A stretch of DNA of 64,000 nucleotides. It comes from Butyricimonas muris (GTDB taxonomy: Bacteria; Bacteroidota; Bacteroidia; Bacteroidales; Marinifilaceae). The notes under the pieces are model-generated. The model was not told where the DNA came from. It ran no database searches and saw only the letters and a program-made list of their open reading frames with translations. Below are positions 49,602 to 58,348 of this stretch, in pieces. The DNA lies in the NCBI RefSeq assembly GCF_046365375.1, contig NZ_JBKEIT010000003.1, positions 492,522-556,521 on the forward strand. The letters are read 5' to 3'. The number at the start of each line of letters is the position of its first letter. The first letter of the stretch is position 1. The translations under genes and the position numbers were made by a program.

Positions 49602-52082
49602 ATGAAAACTAAAAAAATATTTCCGGTAGTAGGGATGAGTTGTGCATCTTGTGCGGCTCGGGTGGATAAAGTCTTGAACGCACAGCCCGGAGTGTATGAG
49701 GCGAATATAAACTATGCGACAGCTAGTGCGCAAGTGGTTTACAATCCCGATGAATGTTCCGTTTCATCTTTGAAAAATGCGGTACAAAATGCGGGATACG
49801 ATTTGTTGGTATCTGAAAATCAATCTACCGACGAAGAGGTCGGGCAAGCACGCGAGAAAAAGTATCGGCAGTTGAAAATCCAAACGTGGAGTGCCGTGGT
49901 CTTGTCCGTTCCTATCATGTTTATTAGTATGTTCTTTATTGATTATCCTTACATGAAATATGTCTTGTGGATACTTTCCACGGTTGCCGTTTTAGGTTTG
50001 GGACGTAGGTTCTATATCAACGCGTGGAAGCAATTGCGTCATGGTACTTCAAATATGGATACTCTGGTTGCCATCAGCACGGGGATTGCCTATTTATTTA
50101 GTGTCTTTAATCTGTTGTTTCCCGATTTCTGGCTGTTGAGGGGGGTAACACCTCACCTTTATTTCGAGGCGGCGAGTGTTATCATTGCTTTTATATTATT
50201 GGGGCGTTTACTGGAAGAGCGAGCGAAACAGAATACGTCGACGGCCATTAAGAAGTTGATGGGTTTACAACCGAAGACAATAACCATTGTCACGGAATCG
50301 GGAGAAAGAACAGTACCGATTGAGGAAGCACGCGTGGGTGATACCATCGCGGTAAAACCCGGTGAACGTATAGCCGTGGACGGGACTGTCCTTAGCGGAG
50401 AGTCATTCGTGGATGAAAGTATGCTTAGCGGTGAGCCTGTTCCTGTACGCAAGCGGTCGGGAGAGAAGGTCTATGCCGGAACGATTAACCAGAAAGGTGC
50501 TTTTCATTTTACCACGGACAAGACGGGTTCCGATACTATGTTGGCACAAATTATCCGTATGGTGCAGGATGCACAGGGGAGTAAAGCACCCGTGCAGAAA
50601 ATGGTCGATAAGATAGCGGGTATTTTTGTACCCGTCATTATCGGTATCGCTGTACTGTCATTCGCCGCATGGTGGATATTTGCCCCGGCGGGCGGTTTTA
50701 CTCACGGCTTACTGGCTATGGTTACCGTACTGATTATTGCTTGTCCGTGCGCCTTGGGATTAGCTACCCCGACGGCACTTATCGTGGGAATAGGCAAGGG
50801 GGCAGAGCATGGTATTTTGATAAAGGATGCCACGAGTTTGGAGGTCGCCCGGAAAGTAGACACGATCGTGCTGGATAAAACGGGAACGATCACGGAAGGG
50901 CATCCTGTCGTTGTGAACGCTCAATGGAAGGAGGGTGCGGAAGACTCTCGCAAGGTATTGTATAGTCTGGAACGATTGTCGGAACACCCGCTAGCGGAAG
51001 CGATAGTCAATGAATTGGGGGATGAAATATCTGTTCCGGTCACGGGATTTGAAAGTATTCCGGGTAGAGGAATAAAAGGGCAATGGAATGATGAAACTTA
51101 TTATGTCGGGACTCCCGAATTACTCCGGGATAACGGTGTGTCTGTCGATAAAGAGTTGGAACAAAAAGCGGAAAGCTGGCTTAAAGATGCTCAAACGGTC
51201 ATTTGGTTCGGCAATTCAGCCGAAGCCCTTGCCGTGATGGGGATAACAGACAAGATAAAAGATACATCATTACAAGCTATTTCCCAATTACATAAGATGG
51301 GGTTGACGGTCTATATGTTGACAGGAGATAATGCCGCGACAGCCAAAGAAATAGCACGGAAGACCGGTATCAAGCATTATAAATCAGGTATATTGCCACA
51401 AGAGAAAGCTATTTTCGTTAAACAGTTGCAACAAGAAGGTCGGAAAGTCGCTATGGTCGGGGACGGTATCAATGATAGCGCGGCATTGGCACAAGCGGAT
51501 TTAAGTATTGCCATGGGAAAAGGCAGTGATATTGCCATGGAAACAGCCATGGTCACGATCCTTTCCTCCGATTTGATGAAGATTCCGGAAACCATCCGTT
51601 TGTCGCGATTGACCGTGAAGACAATTCGTGAGAACTTGTTTTGGGCGTTTATCTATAACTTGATAGGTGTCCCCATCGCGGCAGGTATTCTCTATCCGAT
51701 AAACGGTTTCCTGCTTAACCCGATGATCGGGGGGGCGGCAATGGCATTCAGCAGCGTGAGCGTCGTGAGTAACAGTCTGCGTTTGAAACGGAAAAAAATA
51801 AGTATAACTGCGAATCGAAATAATAACAATGAATATATAAATGAAGTAGAACACGTAAAAGAAAAAGCTATGGAAAAGAAATTTAAGGTGGAGGGGATGA
51901 TGTGCAATCATTGTCGTACTCATGTAGAAAATGCCCTTAATAGTATTGACGGAGTGAAAGCCGTTGTAACTCTGGAGCCGCCGGTAGCTACCGTTGAATT
52001 TACGAAAGGTGAACTATCGTTGGATGAATTGCAACAAGTTGTTACAAGCAAGGCTGGGGAGTACAAAATGTCTAAAATCTGA
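49602..52082 (+). CDS. copA: Copper-exporting P-type ATPase with C-terminal CopZ-like domain
   Basis: 826 residues. N-terminal HMA domain (GMSCASCAARVDK), eight membrane helices, the ion-path motif CPCALGLATP, phosphorylation motif DKTGTITEGHPV, SEHPLAEA and GDGINDSAALAQADLS: a complete P1B copper pump. After the last helix a low-complexity linker (RNNNNEYINEVEHVKEKA) leads to a second HMA domain at ~757-826 (VEGMMCNHCRTHVENAL). That tail is the size of a free CopZ chaperone and begins with an in-frame ATG at 51870. It looks like copA and copZ fused by loss of a stop, or a gene that makes CopZ from an internal start. Confidence 0.93.
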   Translation: MKTKKIFPVVGMSCASCAARVDKVLNAQPGVYEANINYATASAQVVYNPDECSVSSLKNAVQNAGYDLLVSENQSTDEEVGQAREKKYRQLKIQTWSAVVLSVPIMFISMFFIDYPYMKYVLWILSTVAVLGLGRRFYINAWKQLRHGTSNMDTLVAISTGIAYLFSVFNLLFPDFWLLRGVTPHLYFEAASVIIAFILLGRLLEERAKQNTSTAIKKLMGLQPKTITIVTESGERTVPIEEARVGDTIAVKPGERIAVDGTVLSGESFVDESMLSGEPVPVRKRSGEKVYAGTINQKGAFHFTTDKTGSDTMLAQIIRMVQDAQGSKAPVQKMVDKIAGIFVPVIIGIAVLSFAAWWIFAPAGGFTHGLLAMVTVLIIACPCALGLATPTALIVGIGKGAEHGILIKDATSLEVARKVDTIVLDKTGTITEGHPVVVNAQWKEGAEDSRKVLYSLERLSEHPLAEAIVNELGDEISVPVTGFESIPGRGIKGQWNDETYYVGTPELLRDNGVSVDKELEQKAESWLKDAQTVIWFGNSAEALAVMGITDKIKDTSLQAISQLHKMGLTVYMLTGDNAATAKEIARKTGIKHYKSGILPQEKAIFVKQLQQEGRKVAMVGDGINDSAALAQADLSIAMGKGSDIAMETAMVTILSSDLMKIPETIRLSRLTVKTIRENLFWAFIYNLIGVPIAAGILYPINGFLLNPMIGGAAMAFSSVSVVSNSLRLKRKKISITANRNNNNEYINEVEHVKEKAMEKKFKVEGMMCNHCRTHVENALNSIDGVKAVVTLEPPVATVEFTKGELSLDELQQVVTSKAGEYKMSKI

Positions 52083-52084
52083 AA

Positions 52085-52112
52085 GGGAGCGTTTCACAAC
52101 GCTCCCCTTCTC
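52085..52112 (+). terminator. Terminator after copA
   Basis: GGGAGCGTT (52085-52093) pairs with AACGCTCCC (52098-52106), loop TCAC, followed by CCTTCTC, a pyrimidine run poor in T. It starts two bases after the copA stop. Confidence 0.75.
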
Positions 52113-52143
52113 TGAATTATTTAAAAACAACTAAGAACACAGG

Positions 52144-52581
52144 CTACTCTTCAGTAATCACAATTTTTATGATTTTGTCCCCTTGGCGGATAGCATCAAT
52201 CACTTCCAAACCTTCGTATACTTGACCGAAGCAAGTATGTCTTCTATCCAGATGGGCGGTATTTCTACGGTTGTGGCAGATAAAGAATTGCGAACCTCCG
52301 GTATCCCGCCCTGCGTGAGCCATGGATAAAACTCCGCGGTCGTGATATTGGTTTTCCCCGGTTAATTCACACTTGATCGTGTATCCCGGACCACCGGTTC
52401 CGTCCCCTTTGGGGCAGCCTCCCTGTATCACGAAATCCGGAATCACCCGATGAAAGGTCAAGCCGTCGTAAAAACCTTCTTTGGCTAGTTTTACAAAATT
52501 GGCAACCGTGTTAGGCGCATCTTTTTCATAAAAAAGGACTTTCATGACACCTTTTTCAGTTTCTATTTCTGCTCTATACAT
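52144..52581 (-). CDS. Cyclophilin-type peptidyl-prolyl isomerase
   Basis: 145 residues, cytoplasmic (no signal peptide). The cyclophilin core is intact: FHRVIPDFVIQGGCPKGDGTGGPGY with the catalytic Arg, SMAHAGRDTGGSQFFICHN, and HLDRRHTCFGQVYEGLEVID. It speeds cis-trans isomerisation of X-Pro bonds during folding. Single gene; a family-2 repeat lies upstream. Confidence 0.95.
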   Translation of the reverse strand: MYRAEIETEKGVMKVLFYEKDAPNTVANFVKLAKEGFYDGLTFHRVIPDFVIQGGCPKGDGTGGPGYTIKCELTGENQYHDRGVLSMAHAGRDTGGSQFFICHNRRNTAHLDRRHTCFGQVYEGLEVIDAIRQGDKIIKIVITEE

Positions 52582-52673
52582 TATGAATTTGCTTTAGAAT
52601 TTTCATAAGCAAATGTAGGTCATAAAATGAATGGAAGCAAGGCGTCTAATGTTATTTAACGCATTTTATATAG

Positions 52674-52731
52674 TCGCCTTCGGCGAGTTGCAAGTTACAG
52701 GTTGCATTTGCCTTCGGCAAGTTGCAGGTTT
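52674..52731. repeat. Family-2 repeat, one arm
   Basis: CGCCTTCGGCG, AGTTGCA, AGTTACA, GGTTGCA, TTGCCTTCGGCAA, AGTTGCA, GGTTT run in tandem. Unlike the other copies the mirrored arm is not evident, so this may be a half element. It lies between the cyclophilin gene and the next minus-strand operon. Confidence 0.65.
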
Positions 52732-52811
52732 ACTGGCGTTAAGGATGGAGGAGTTCGTTGATTAGGTGATTGCAGATTTCGTGATTCTCTTGTGCGATGG
52801 TAAGCGGGTAA

Positions 52812-52840
52812 AATTGTTGAATCCGAAAAACGGATTCAAC
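52812..52840 (-). terminator. Terminator of the 52836-53854 operon
   Basis: GTTGAATCCG (52816-52825) and CGGATTCAAC (52831-52840) form a perfect 10-bp stem with a five-base loop. On the minus strand it begins with the stop codon of the 120-residue protein and ends in AATTTTA. Confidence 0.8.
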
Positions 52841-53198
52841 ACAGTTCTTGTTTTAATACATCGGGTAATTCAAGGCCTCGTTTTTCGAGGCTGATAAACC
52901 AGTCTGACAGTTCTTCCGGCTGAATGGAATACAATACTTCACGGAATTGGTCTATTTGTTCATCGCTGTATCGGTCAGAGGGGATACCCCGGTATTGATC
53001 CAGTTCCTCATCATCAAAGTATTCTATTTTTTCATCCACTCTCTTTAGTCCTTTCTCGCAGATAGCGTGAGCGCCGCAACAGTCGGCGGGAGGGACAACA
53101 ACCGGAGTGTCATCCGGCTTTTGTTTTGATTTGAAAAGGTATGTAAAAAGGGCAACTATTACTAGAAGCCCTACTATGCTGATGATAATATAAATCAT
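52836..53198 (-). CDS. Conserved single-pass membrane protein
   Basis: 120 residues. One N-terminal membrane helix (MIYIIISIVGLLVIVALFTYLF) is followed by a proline-rich linker and a conserved block: CCGAHAICEK, KIEYFDDEELDQYRG and QIDQFREVLYSIQPEEL...EKRGLELPD. I recall this CCGxHxxCE...YxDDEELD pattern as common in Bacteroidota hypothetical proteins, but no function is known. It lies 5 bp after the coiled-coil lipoprotein gene and shares its terminator. Confidence 0.7.
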   Translation of the reverse strand: MIYIIISIVGLLVIVALFTYLFKSKQKPDDTPVVVPPADCCGAHAICEKGLKRVDEKIEYFDDEELDQYRGIPSDRYSDEQIDQFREVLYSIQPEELSDWFISLEKRGLELPDVLKQELC

Positions 53199-53203
53199 TT
53201 CAA

Positions 53204-53854
53204 TTACTTGGAAAGTTCTTTCTTCAACAGATTTACCTGATTCGTCAGTTTCTCCACTTCCTGAGTTTTCTTGGCTAATGTACTTTTAGCATCTGCCAAT
53301 TGTTTTTTCACCCCGGCAATCTCTTTTTCCAATCGGGCAATTTCGCTGTCCTTGAACTTGATATTTGCCTTGAGTGTTTCTACTTCATTTTTTAGTTTCC
53401 GGTTATCCCAATCCGCGTTGGTCTTGTACTCGGCCAATTGTTTTTGAAGTAAGTCTCGTTCTTCAGTCGCTCTTTTCAACTGGAGTTGTAAACCGCTCAA
53501 TTGTCCTTCATTATCCTTTACTTTTGACTTTACCTGTTCGGAAACGTCTTTCAATTCGGACTTTAAAGCGGACTCTTTACTTTGCAATGTCCGTAATTGG
53601 GTGTACAGATCGTCAATCTGTTTATCTTTGGCCGCGTTGTTCGCTGTCAGTTGGTAGCGGACGGCATTAAAATCATCCTTGAGTTTTTGCATTTCGGTTT
53701 CCAGAGTCTTCTTGTCGTTAGCAAGTGTTGCCACTTCTCGGTCTACGCTTCTCTTTGCTCTGGCTAATTCCTCGTATTTCTTTTTTGAAACGCAAGAGGA
53801 GAAAAGTAACGTGAATATTAAAATACCTGATATATAAAATAATCCTTTTCTCAT
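53204..53854 (-). CDS. Coiled-coil lipoprotein
   Basis: 216 residues from the ATG at 53854 (MRKGLFYISG), which gives a proper lipoprotein signal with lipobox FSSC (Cys21); an upstream start adds an unlikely leader. The mature part (VSKKKYEELARAKRSVDREVATL...) is a continuous coiled coil to the C-terminus. The start resembles lipoproteins of the OmpA/coiled-coil type but no OmpA domain follows. A spacer or anchor role in the periplasm is an inference. Confidence 0.75.
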   Translation of the reverse strand: MRKGLFYISGILIFTLLFSSCVSKKKYEELARAKRSVDREVATLANDKKTLETEMQKLKDDFNAVRYQLTANNAAKDKQIDDLYTQLRTLQSKESALKSELKDVSEQVKSKVKDNEGQLSGLQLQLKRATEERDLLQKQLAEYKTNADWDNRKLKNEVETLKANIKFKDSEIARLEKEIAGVKKQLADAKSTLAKKTQEVEKLTNQVNLLKKELSK

Positions 53855-54010
53855 ATTGAAATGTTTAAATTGAACTTTATTCTTGTTGTGTGACAAAAGT
53901 AGTAAAATATTTGGGTATAACAAAGAACAATAGGGGCGGCAGAATCTTAATTTAATGTTAATGCTTCAAGACGTGATACGGAATTCGTGTGTCAAATACA
54001 TATTTATTTA

Positions 54011-54018
54011 TATATTTG
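54011..54018 (+). promoter_or_regulatory. -7 box of the CarboxypepD_reg-like gene
   Basis: TATATTTG, 27 bases before the ATG at 54046, matches the consensus and rules out translation from in-frame starts further upstream, which would lie outside the transcript. Confidence 0.6.
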
Positions 54019-54045
54019 CGTTGGAAAATTAATACAGAATATACT

Positions 54046-55230
54046 ATGAATAAGAAAATCCTCTCGTTACTCGTTTTGTTTTTTGGAGTATTATTTGTCG
54101 CTCAAGCTCAGAATGACGGAAAGATACGAGTGAAGGGCGTTGTGTTGGATGAAGTTACGCGTCAACCGATTGAATTTGCCAATATCGGGATTCTAGGTAC
54201 GGTTGCGGGTGTTGCCACGGATATGGACGGTCGGTTCGAATTGGTAGTTTCCGAAAGATTGGCTACTTATATGATGAGAGTTTCCGCGGTGGGGTATGCT
54301 TCAGACGAGATGAAGTTGTACGAGGCAAGGGATAAAGGAGAGGTACAGATATTTTTGAAACCGATGACCTACGGGATTCACGAGGTGGATGTAACGGCAG
54401 AATCGTTGGTCTTGAAAAGATTGTTACAGAACGTGGTGAATAATATCGGTCGGAATTATATTCCGCGTCCTTATAACTACGAGGGATATTTTGAATATGG
54501 CGTCCGGATTAATGATGGGGAGAAAAAGTCGAAAGAGGCGATCGTGGATATCTATGACAGCGAAGGTTATAGGCGTTCGAATGTCGAGGATGCGTTCAAG
54601 GCTTTGAATTATAACTTCTCGCAGGTGCGCCGCAGCGAGGAAATGACTTCCGCCACGGACGGGTTGATCTTCTTTGATGACATTATCACGGCAGATATCG
54701 TTCGTAATACCCGTAATATTCTGGATCTGGAGAATTATAGGGACTTTAAATTGAAAAGTAAAGGTAAATTCTTGTACGAGGGTGATTCCGTGCAAATTGT
54801 CACTTACGAGTGTCTGAAACCTTCCTTGTCGAATTCCGGTACGACCTTCGTTACAAAATACAGCGGAGAGATATACGTGGAATTGAAGAATTACGCCGTT
54901 ATTAAAAACGTTATGCGCATCACTTCTTCCGCGTTCAATCTTTTGGGAAGAAATTTGATTCTGGCAGGTAACAGTCCTCGTCACGAAGTAATGGCTACGA
55001 TTACGACCAATTACAAGAAAGTGAGTTCTTATTACTTTTTGAGTGGAGTGAGTATGGTGTATACTTATCTGGACGGTTCCGATCGTGTGAAAGGAGAGAT
55101 GCAATACCAAACGACAAAAGTTAGCGTGAACAATACCACTCCTATTGCCGGACGGGTGTATTTTGAAGAGGTTCCGACAGACAGGAATTTCTGGGATCGT
55201 TACACGATATATTTGGAAGAAGAAGAATAA
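54046..55230 (+). CDS. Exported CarboxypepD_reg-like/DUF5686-type protein
   Basis: 394 residues from the ATG at 54046, which gives a signal peptide (MNKKILSLLVLFFGVLFVAQA). Residues ~25-110 form a CarboxypepD_reg-like beta domain (GVVLDEVTRQPIEFANIGILG...ATDMDGRF). The rest (LKRLLQNVVNNIGRNYIPRPYNYEGYFEYGVR...) resembles the middle part of DUF5686-type outer-membrane-associated proteins but lacks the large C-terminal barrel. Probably periplasmic or outer-membrane attached; function unknown. Single gene with its own promoter and terminator. Confidence 0.75.
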   Translation: MNKKILSLLVLFFGVLFVAQAQNDGKIRVKGVVLDEVTRQPIEFANIGILGTVAGVATDMDGRFELVVSERLATYMMRVSAVGYASDEMKLYEARDKGEVQIFLKPMTYGIHEVDVTAESLVLKRLLQNVVNNIGRNYIPRPYNYEGYFEYGVRINDGEKKSKEAIVDIYDSEGYRRSNVEDAFKALNYNFSQVRRSEEMTSATDGLIFFDDIITADIVRNTRNILDLENYRDFKLKSKGKFLYEGDSVQIVTYECLKPSLSNSGTTFVTKYSGEIYVELKNYAVIKNVMRITSSAFNLLGRNLILAGNSPRHEVMATITTNYKKVSSYYFLSGVSMVYTYLDGSDRVKGEMQYQTTKVSVNNTTPIAGRVYFEEVPTDRNFWDRYTIYLEEEE

Positions 55231-55256
55231 AAGTCCCCCGAAAAGGGACTTTTTAT
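55229..55256 (+). terminator. Terminator after the CarboxypepD_reg-like gene
   Basis: AAAAGTCCC (55229-55237) pairs with GGGACTTTT (55245-55253), followed by a T-rich run. The stem begins within the stop codon. Confidence 0.9.
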
Positions 55257-55372
55257 TTTAGCTTTAATGATTTTAGCTTTAAGATTGAGTCCGTTCGGAC
55301 TTAAATATTGTAATCTCTTGTAATTTACTTGTTTCGTTATATCGTCATGAAGGTACTTTATAAACAGATCTT

Positions 55373-56167
55373 ATGAAAGAACAAATTTGGAATAATATCG
55401 AACGAATGAGAGCGGAGGCTCCATTGGTACATAATATCACGAATGCTGTGGTAATGAATAATACGGCTAACGCGCTGTTGGCGGCAGGTGCTTCACCTAT
55501 TATGGCACACGCGTCGGAAGAAATTGATGAAATGGTTGCGCTATGTGGGGCTACCGTGATTAATATCGGGACATTGGATCGTTTTACCGTGGAATCCATG
55601 AAAGCAGCTATCCGGAAAGCGAATGAAATCGGGCATCCGGTAGTACTCGATCCCGTGGGTGCGGGAGCCACGAGTTTTAGGAAGAAGGTTCTCCAAGATA
55701 TATTAAACGCCGGTACTCCCCGGTATATACGCGGGAATGCCTCGGAAATAATGACAATGGCAGGGTTATCCACGAAATCTAAAGGCGTGGATAGTATCGA
55801 GTCTTCTCTGAATAGTCTGGAAGCTGCCCGCAAATTGAGTTCCCGTGTGGGGTGTATTGTCTGCGTGAGCGGGGAAACGGATCTCGTTGTGCAAGGCGAG
55901 AGAGTGATTTATTTGCATAATGGCTCCCCGATGATGGAGAGAGTGACCGGACTGGGGTGTACGGCTTCCGCTATCTTGGGTGCATTTGCTGCTGTTGCGG
56001 AAGATGAGTTTATGGCTGCCGTGAGTGCTACTTCTTTTATGGGTATATGCGGGGAGATCGCGGTCGGAATGGCACAAGGTCCCGGAACTCTGCAATTGTA
56101 TTTGTATGATGTGATGTATAATCTGACACGCGAGCAGTTCATGCAACGCGTGCAAATTTCCGAATGA
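55373..56167 (+). CDS. thiM: Hydroxyethylthiazole kinase
   Basis: 264 residues. Family markers: PLVHNITNAVVMNNTANALLAAGASPIMAHA, INIGTL, VLDPVGAGAT (active-site loop), RGNASEIM and a GLGCTASA near the end, where the conserved Cys lies. It phosphorylates the thiazole alcohol in thiamine salvage. thiE follows after one base. I see no TPP riboswitch in the 116-bp leader. Confidence 0.96.
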   Translation: MKEQIWNNIERMRAEAPLVHNITNAVVMNNTANALLAAGASPIMAHASEEIDEMVALCGATVINIGTLDRFTVESMKAAIRKANEIGHPVVLDPVGAGATSFRKKVLQDILNAGTPRYIRGNASEIMTMAGLSTKSKGVDSIESSLNSLEAARKLSSRVGCIVCVSGETDLVVQGERVIYLHNGSPMMERVTGLGCTASAILGAFAAVAEDEFMAAVSATSFMGICGEIAVGMAQGPGTLQLYLYDVMYNLTREQFMQRVQISE

Positions 56168-56168
56168 T

Positions 56169-56783
56169 ATGAATGCCCCACTTTATTTAGTGACCGACGA
56201 AGGTTTGCTGCATGGTAAAGATCTTTACAGCACGGTTGAAGCTGCCGTGAAAGGAGGCGTGACCATGGTACAATTACGGGAAAAAGAATCCTCTACCCGG
56301 GATTTTATTGAACGGGCGATTCGGCTGAAAGCATTGTTGACACCTTATCATGTACCTTTGATTATTAACGATCGGGTAGACGTGGCACTGGCTGTCGATG
56401 CCGATGGGGTGCATGTCGGACAGAGTGATATGCCCTATTCGCAGGTGAAACGGCTACTGCCGAAAGGAAAAATAATCGGGTTATCCGTGGAAACGCGGGA
56501 ACAGGTAATTGAAGCCAACGAGTGGGATGTAACTTATATCGCGGCAAGTCCTGTCTTTTCCACGGTAACGAAAACAAATACGATTGTCGAGTGGGGATTG
56601 GACGGGTTGCAATGGATTCGTTCCGTGTCCCGTCATCCGTTAGTGGCTATCGGTGGCATTCATCCCGACAATGTAGCCTCAATCTTTCGGGCGGGGGCGG
56701 ATAGCGTGGCTGTGATTTCCGCGATTATCGGAGCCGATGATCCGGGAAAAGCCGCACGAGAATTGATTTGTCTTATACCCTAA
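56169..56783 (+). CDS. thiE: Thiamine phosphate synthase
   Basis: 204 residues, normal length. Motifs: YLVTD at the start, GGVTMVQLREK, LIINDRVDVALAVDADGVHVGQSD, IGLSVET and VAIGGIHPDNV. It joins hydroxymethylpyrimidine diphosphate and thiazole phosphate to make thiamine phosphate. Tightly coupled to thiM (one-base gap), giving a thiazole salvage pair; no thiC, thiD or thiG nearby. Confidence 0.96.
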   Translation: MNAPLYLVTDEGLLHGKDLYSTVEAAVKGGVTMVQLREKESSTRDFIERAIRLKALLTPYHVPLIINDRVDVALAVDADGVHVGQSDMPYSQVKRLLPKGKIIGLSVETREQVIEANEWDVTYIAASPVFSTVTKTNTIVEWGLDGLQWIRSVSRHPLVAIGGIHPDNVASIFRAGADSVAVISAIIGADDPGKAARELICLIP

Positions 56784-56895
56784 AGAAAGATATAATCTTT
56801 TACTACTGAAATCCTATCGTAATCCTACCCAAGAACTAGGGAAGACATACTGCGCTGGCGATGCACGAACCGTTTTGCCCCGGTATTCTATAGGA

Positions 56896-58242
56896 TTAGA
56901 ATACCCCCAAAGAATGCAAAAGTATAACCAAGATAAACAAGGGCGCCACGTATTTCAGCACGAAAACCAGAGGTTTTATCAACCATAACTTCAATTGCCC
57001 GTCATTCGTCAACTCGGCAATCAACAAACGGCGATCGAATCGCCACCCCACGTAGATGGATATGAGTATGCCGCCGACGGGGAGCAGGATATTGGAACTG
57101 ATAAAATCAAATATCCCGAATATAGAGCGGCTCCCTATCTGAATGTCTTTTAAAGGACCGAACGATAGAGTACACAAGATGCCGAAAACAGTCACGATAA
57201 CGGTTGAAATAATGGTTGCCTTACGCCTGCTGATGTGTTTCTCTTCCACGAAAAAAGCGACAATCACTTCGAGCAATGATATCGAGGACGTCAATGCAGC
57301 CATTGTCAGCAGTACGAAGAATAAAATAGCCCACAATTGCCCGAATGCCATACTCTGGAACACTTGGGGCAAGGTGAGGAACACGAGTCCCGGACCGGAA
57401 TTGGGTGCGATATTAAAGGCGAATACAGCAGGAAATATGGCAACGCCTGCCAGCACGGCGATTAGGGTATCGGCACAGATAACCTGTAACGATATCGAGG
57501 TTAGATTTTCACTTTTCTTGATGTATGAAGCGTAAGTCAATAGGACACCCATGCCGATTGACAAGGAGAAAAACGCTTGTCCCAGTGCAGAGAGTACCCC
57601 TTGAGAGGTGAGTTCCGAGAACTTGGGTAAAAACAGGAATTTTATTCCTTCCATGGCACCGTCCAGCGTGCATGCCCGGATACCTAAAATCACGATTAGT
57701 ATGAAGAGTAAGGGCATCATGAGTTTCGTGTATCTTTCGATACCCTTTTTTACCCCTGCCAACACGATAAATCCGGTAAGTACCATGAATATAATTTGCC
57801 AGAATACCGGCTTGTACGGGTTGGAAATAAAGCTGTTGAACAAGTTATTCAAATCAATATCGGCGCTTGAATGGAACGAGAAAGAGAGGGATTTAACCAC
57901 GTATTCCAACGTCCACCCGGCAACCGTGCCATAAAAAGAAAGAATCATCGTGGCGGCCAATAACACGAGGATTCCAAAATAACGCCAAGGTGTTTTCGGT
58001 TCCAACCGATCAAATGTCCCGAAAGCATTCCGACCGGAATATCTACCGAGTGCGAACTCCGAAAGCATGACCGGGAGTCCGATAGCAACGGTAAAAAATA
58101 TGTACACGAGCAAAAAAGCCCCGCCACCGTTATTCCCGGCTTCATAGGGAAACTTCCATATATTACCTAATCCGACTGCCGAACCGGCCAGTGCGGCAAT
58201 AGCCCCGAACTTGGAACCAAAACTATCTCTGGTGTTGTGCAT
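56896..58242 (-). CDS. Neurotransmitter:sodium symporter family transporter
   Basis: 448 residues from the ATG at 58242 (MHNTRDSFGSKFGAIAALAGSAVGLGNIWKFPYEAG); an ATG 24 bases upstream is less likely. The start is the LeuT-fold signature: the first unwound helix with GSAVGLGN, which holds Na+ and substrate. About 11-12 membrane helices follow. It imports an amino acid or related compound with sodium; the substrate is unknown. Convergent with thiE, divergent from guaA. Confidence 0.92.
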   Translation of the reverse strand: MHNTRDSFGSKFGAIAALAGSAVGLGNIWKFPYEAGNNGGGAFLLVYIFFTVAIGLPVMLSEFALGRYSGRNAFGTFDRLEPKTPWRYFGILVLLAATMILSFYGTVAGWTLEYVVKSLSFSFHSSADIDLNNLFNSFISNPYKPVFWQIIFMVLTGFIVLAGVKKGIERYTKLMMPLLFILIVILGIRACTLDGAMEGIKFLFLPKFSELTSQGVLSALGQAFFSLSIGMGVLLTYASYIKKSENLTSISLQVICADTLIAVLAGVAIFPAVFAFNIAPNSGPGLVFLTLPQVFQSMAFGQLWAILFFVLLTMAALTSSISLLEVIVAFFVEEKHISRRKATIISTVIVTVFGILCTLSFGPLKDIQIGSRSIFGIFDFISSNILLPVGGILISIYVGWRFDRRLLIAELTNDGQLKLWLIKPLVFVLKYVAPLFILVILLHSLGVF

Positions 58243-58315
58243 GGTTAAATTATTTTGAGTTAACAAATATTACGAGTTTCCGGAGTGTAAGTTAGCATTT
58301 TGTATAGAAAAAAAC

Positions 58316-58323
58316 TATCTTCG
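58316..58323 (+). promoter_or_regulatory. Probable -7 box of guaA
   Basis: TATCTTCG differs from the consensus at one base and lies 25 bases before the guaA ATG, a sensible distance. No clear -33 box at 19-20 bases. Confidence 0.4.
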
Positions 58324-58348
58324 CGTCAAAATAAAATAAGCGATTCAC

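Noticed and set aside
55257..55372. A TPP riboswitch upstream of thiM
   Set aside because: No conserved CTGAGA-type thi box or three-way junction is visible in the leader.
56810..56905. A hairpin between thiE and the NSS transporter as shared terminator
   Set aside because: AATCCTA/TAGGATT and GTATTCT/AGAATAC pairings exist, but they compete with each other and lack T-runs, so I do not call a terminator.
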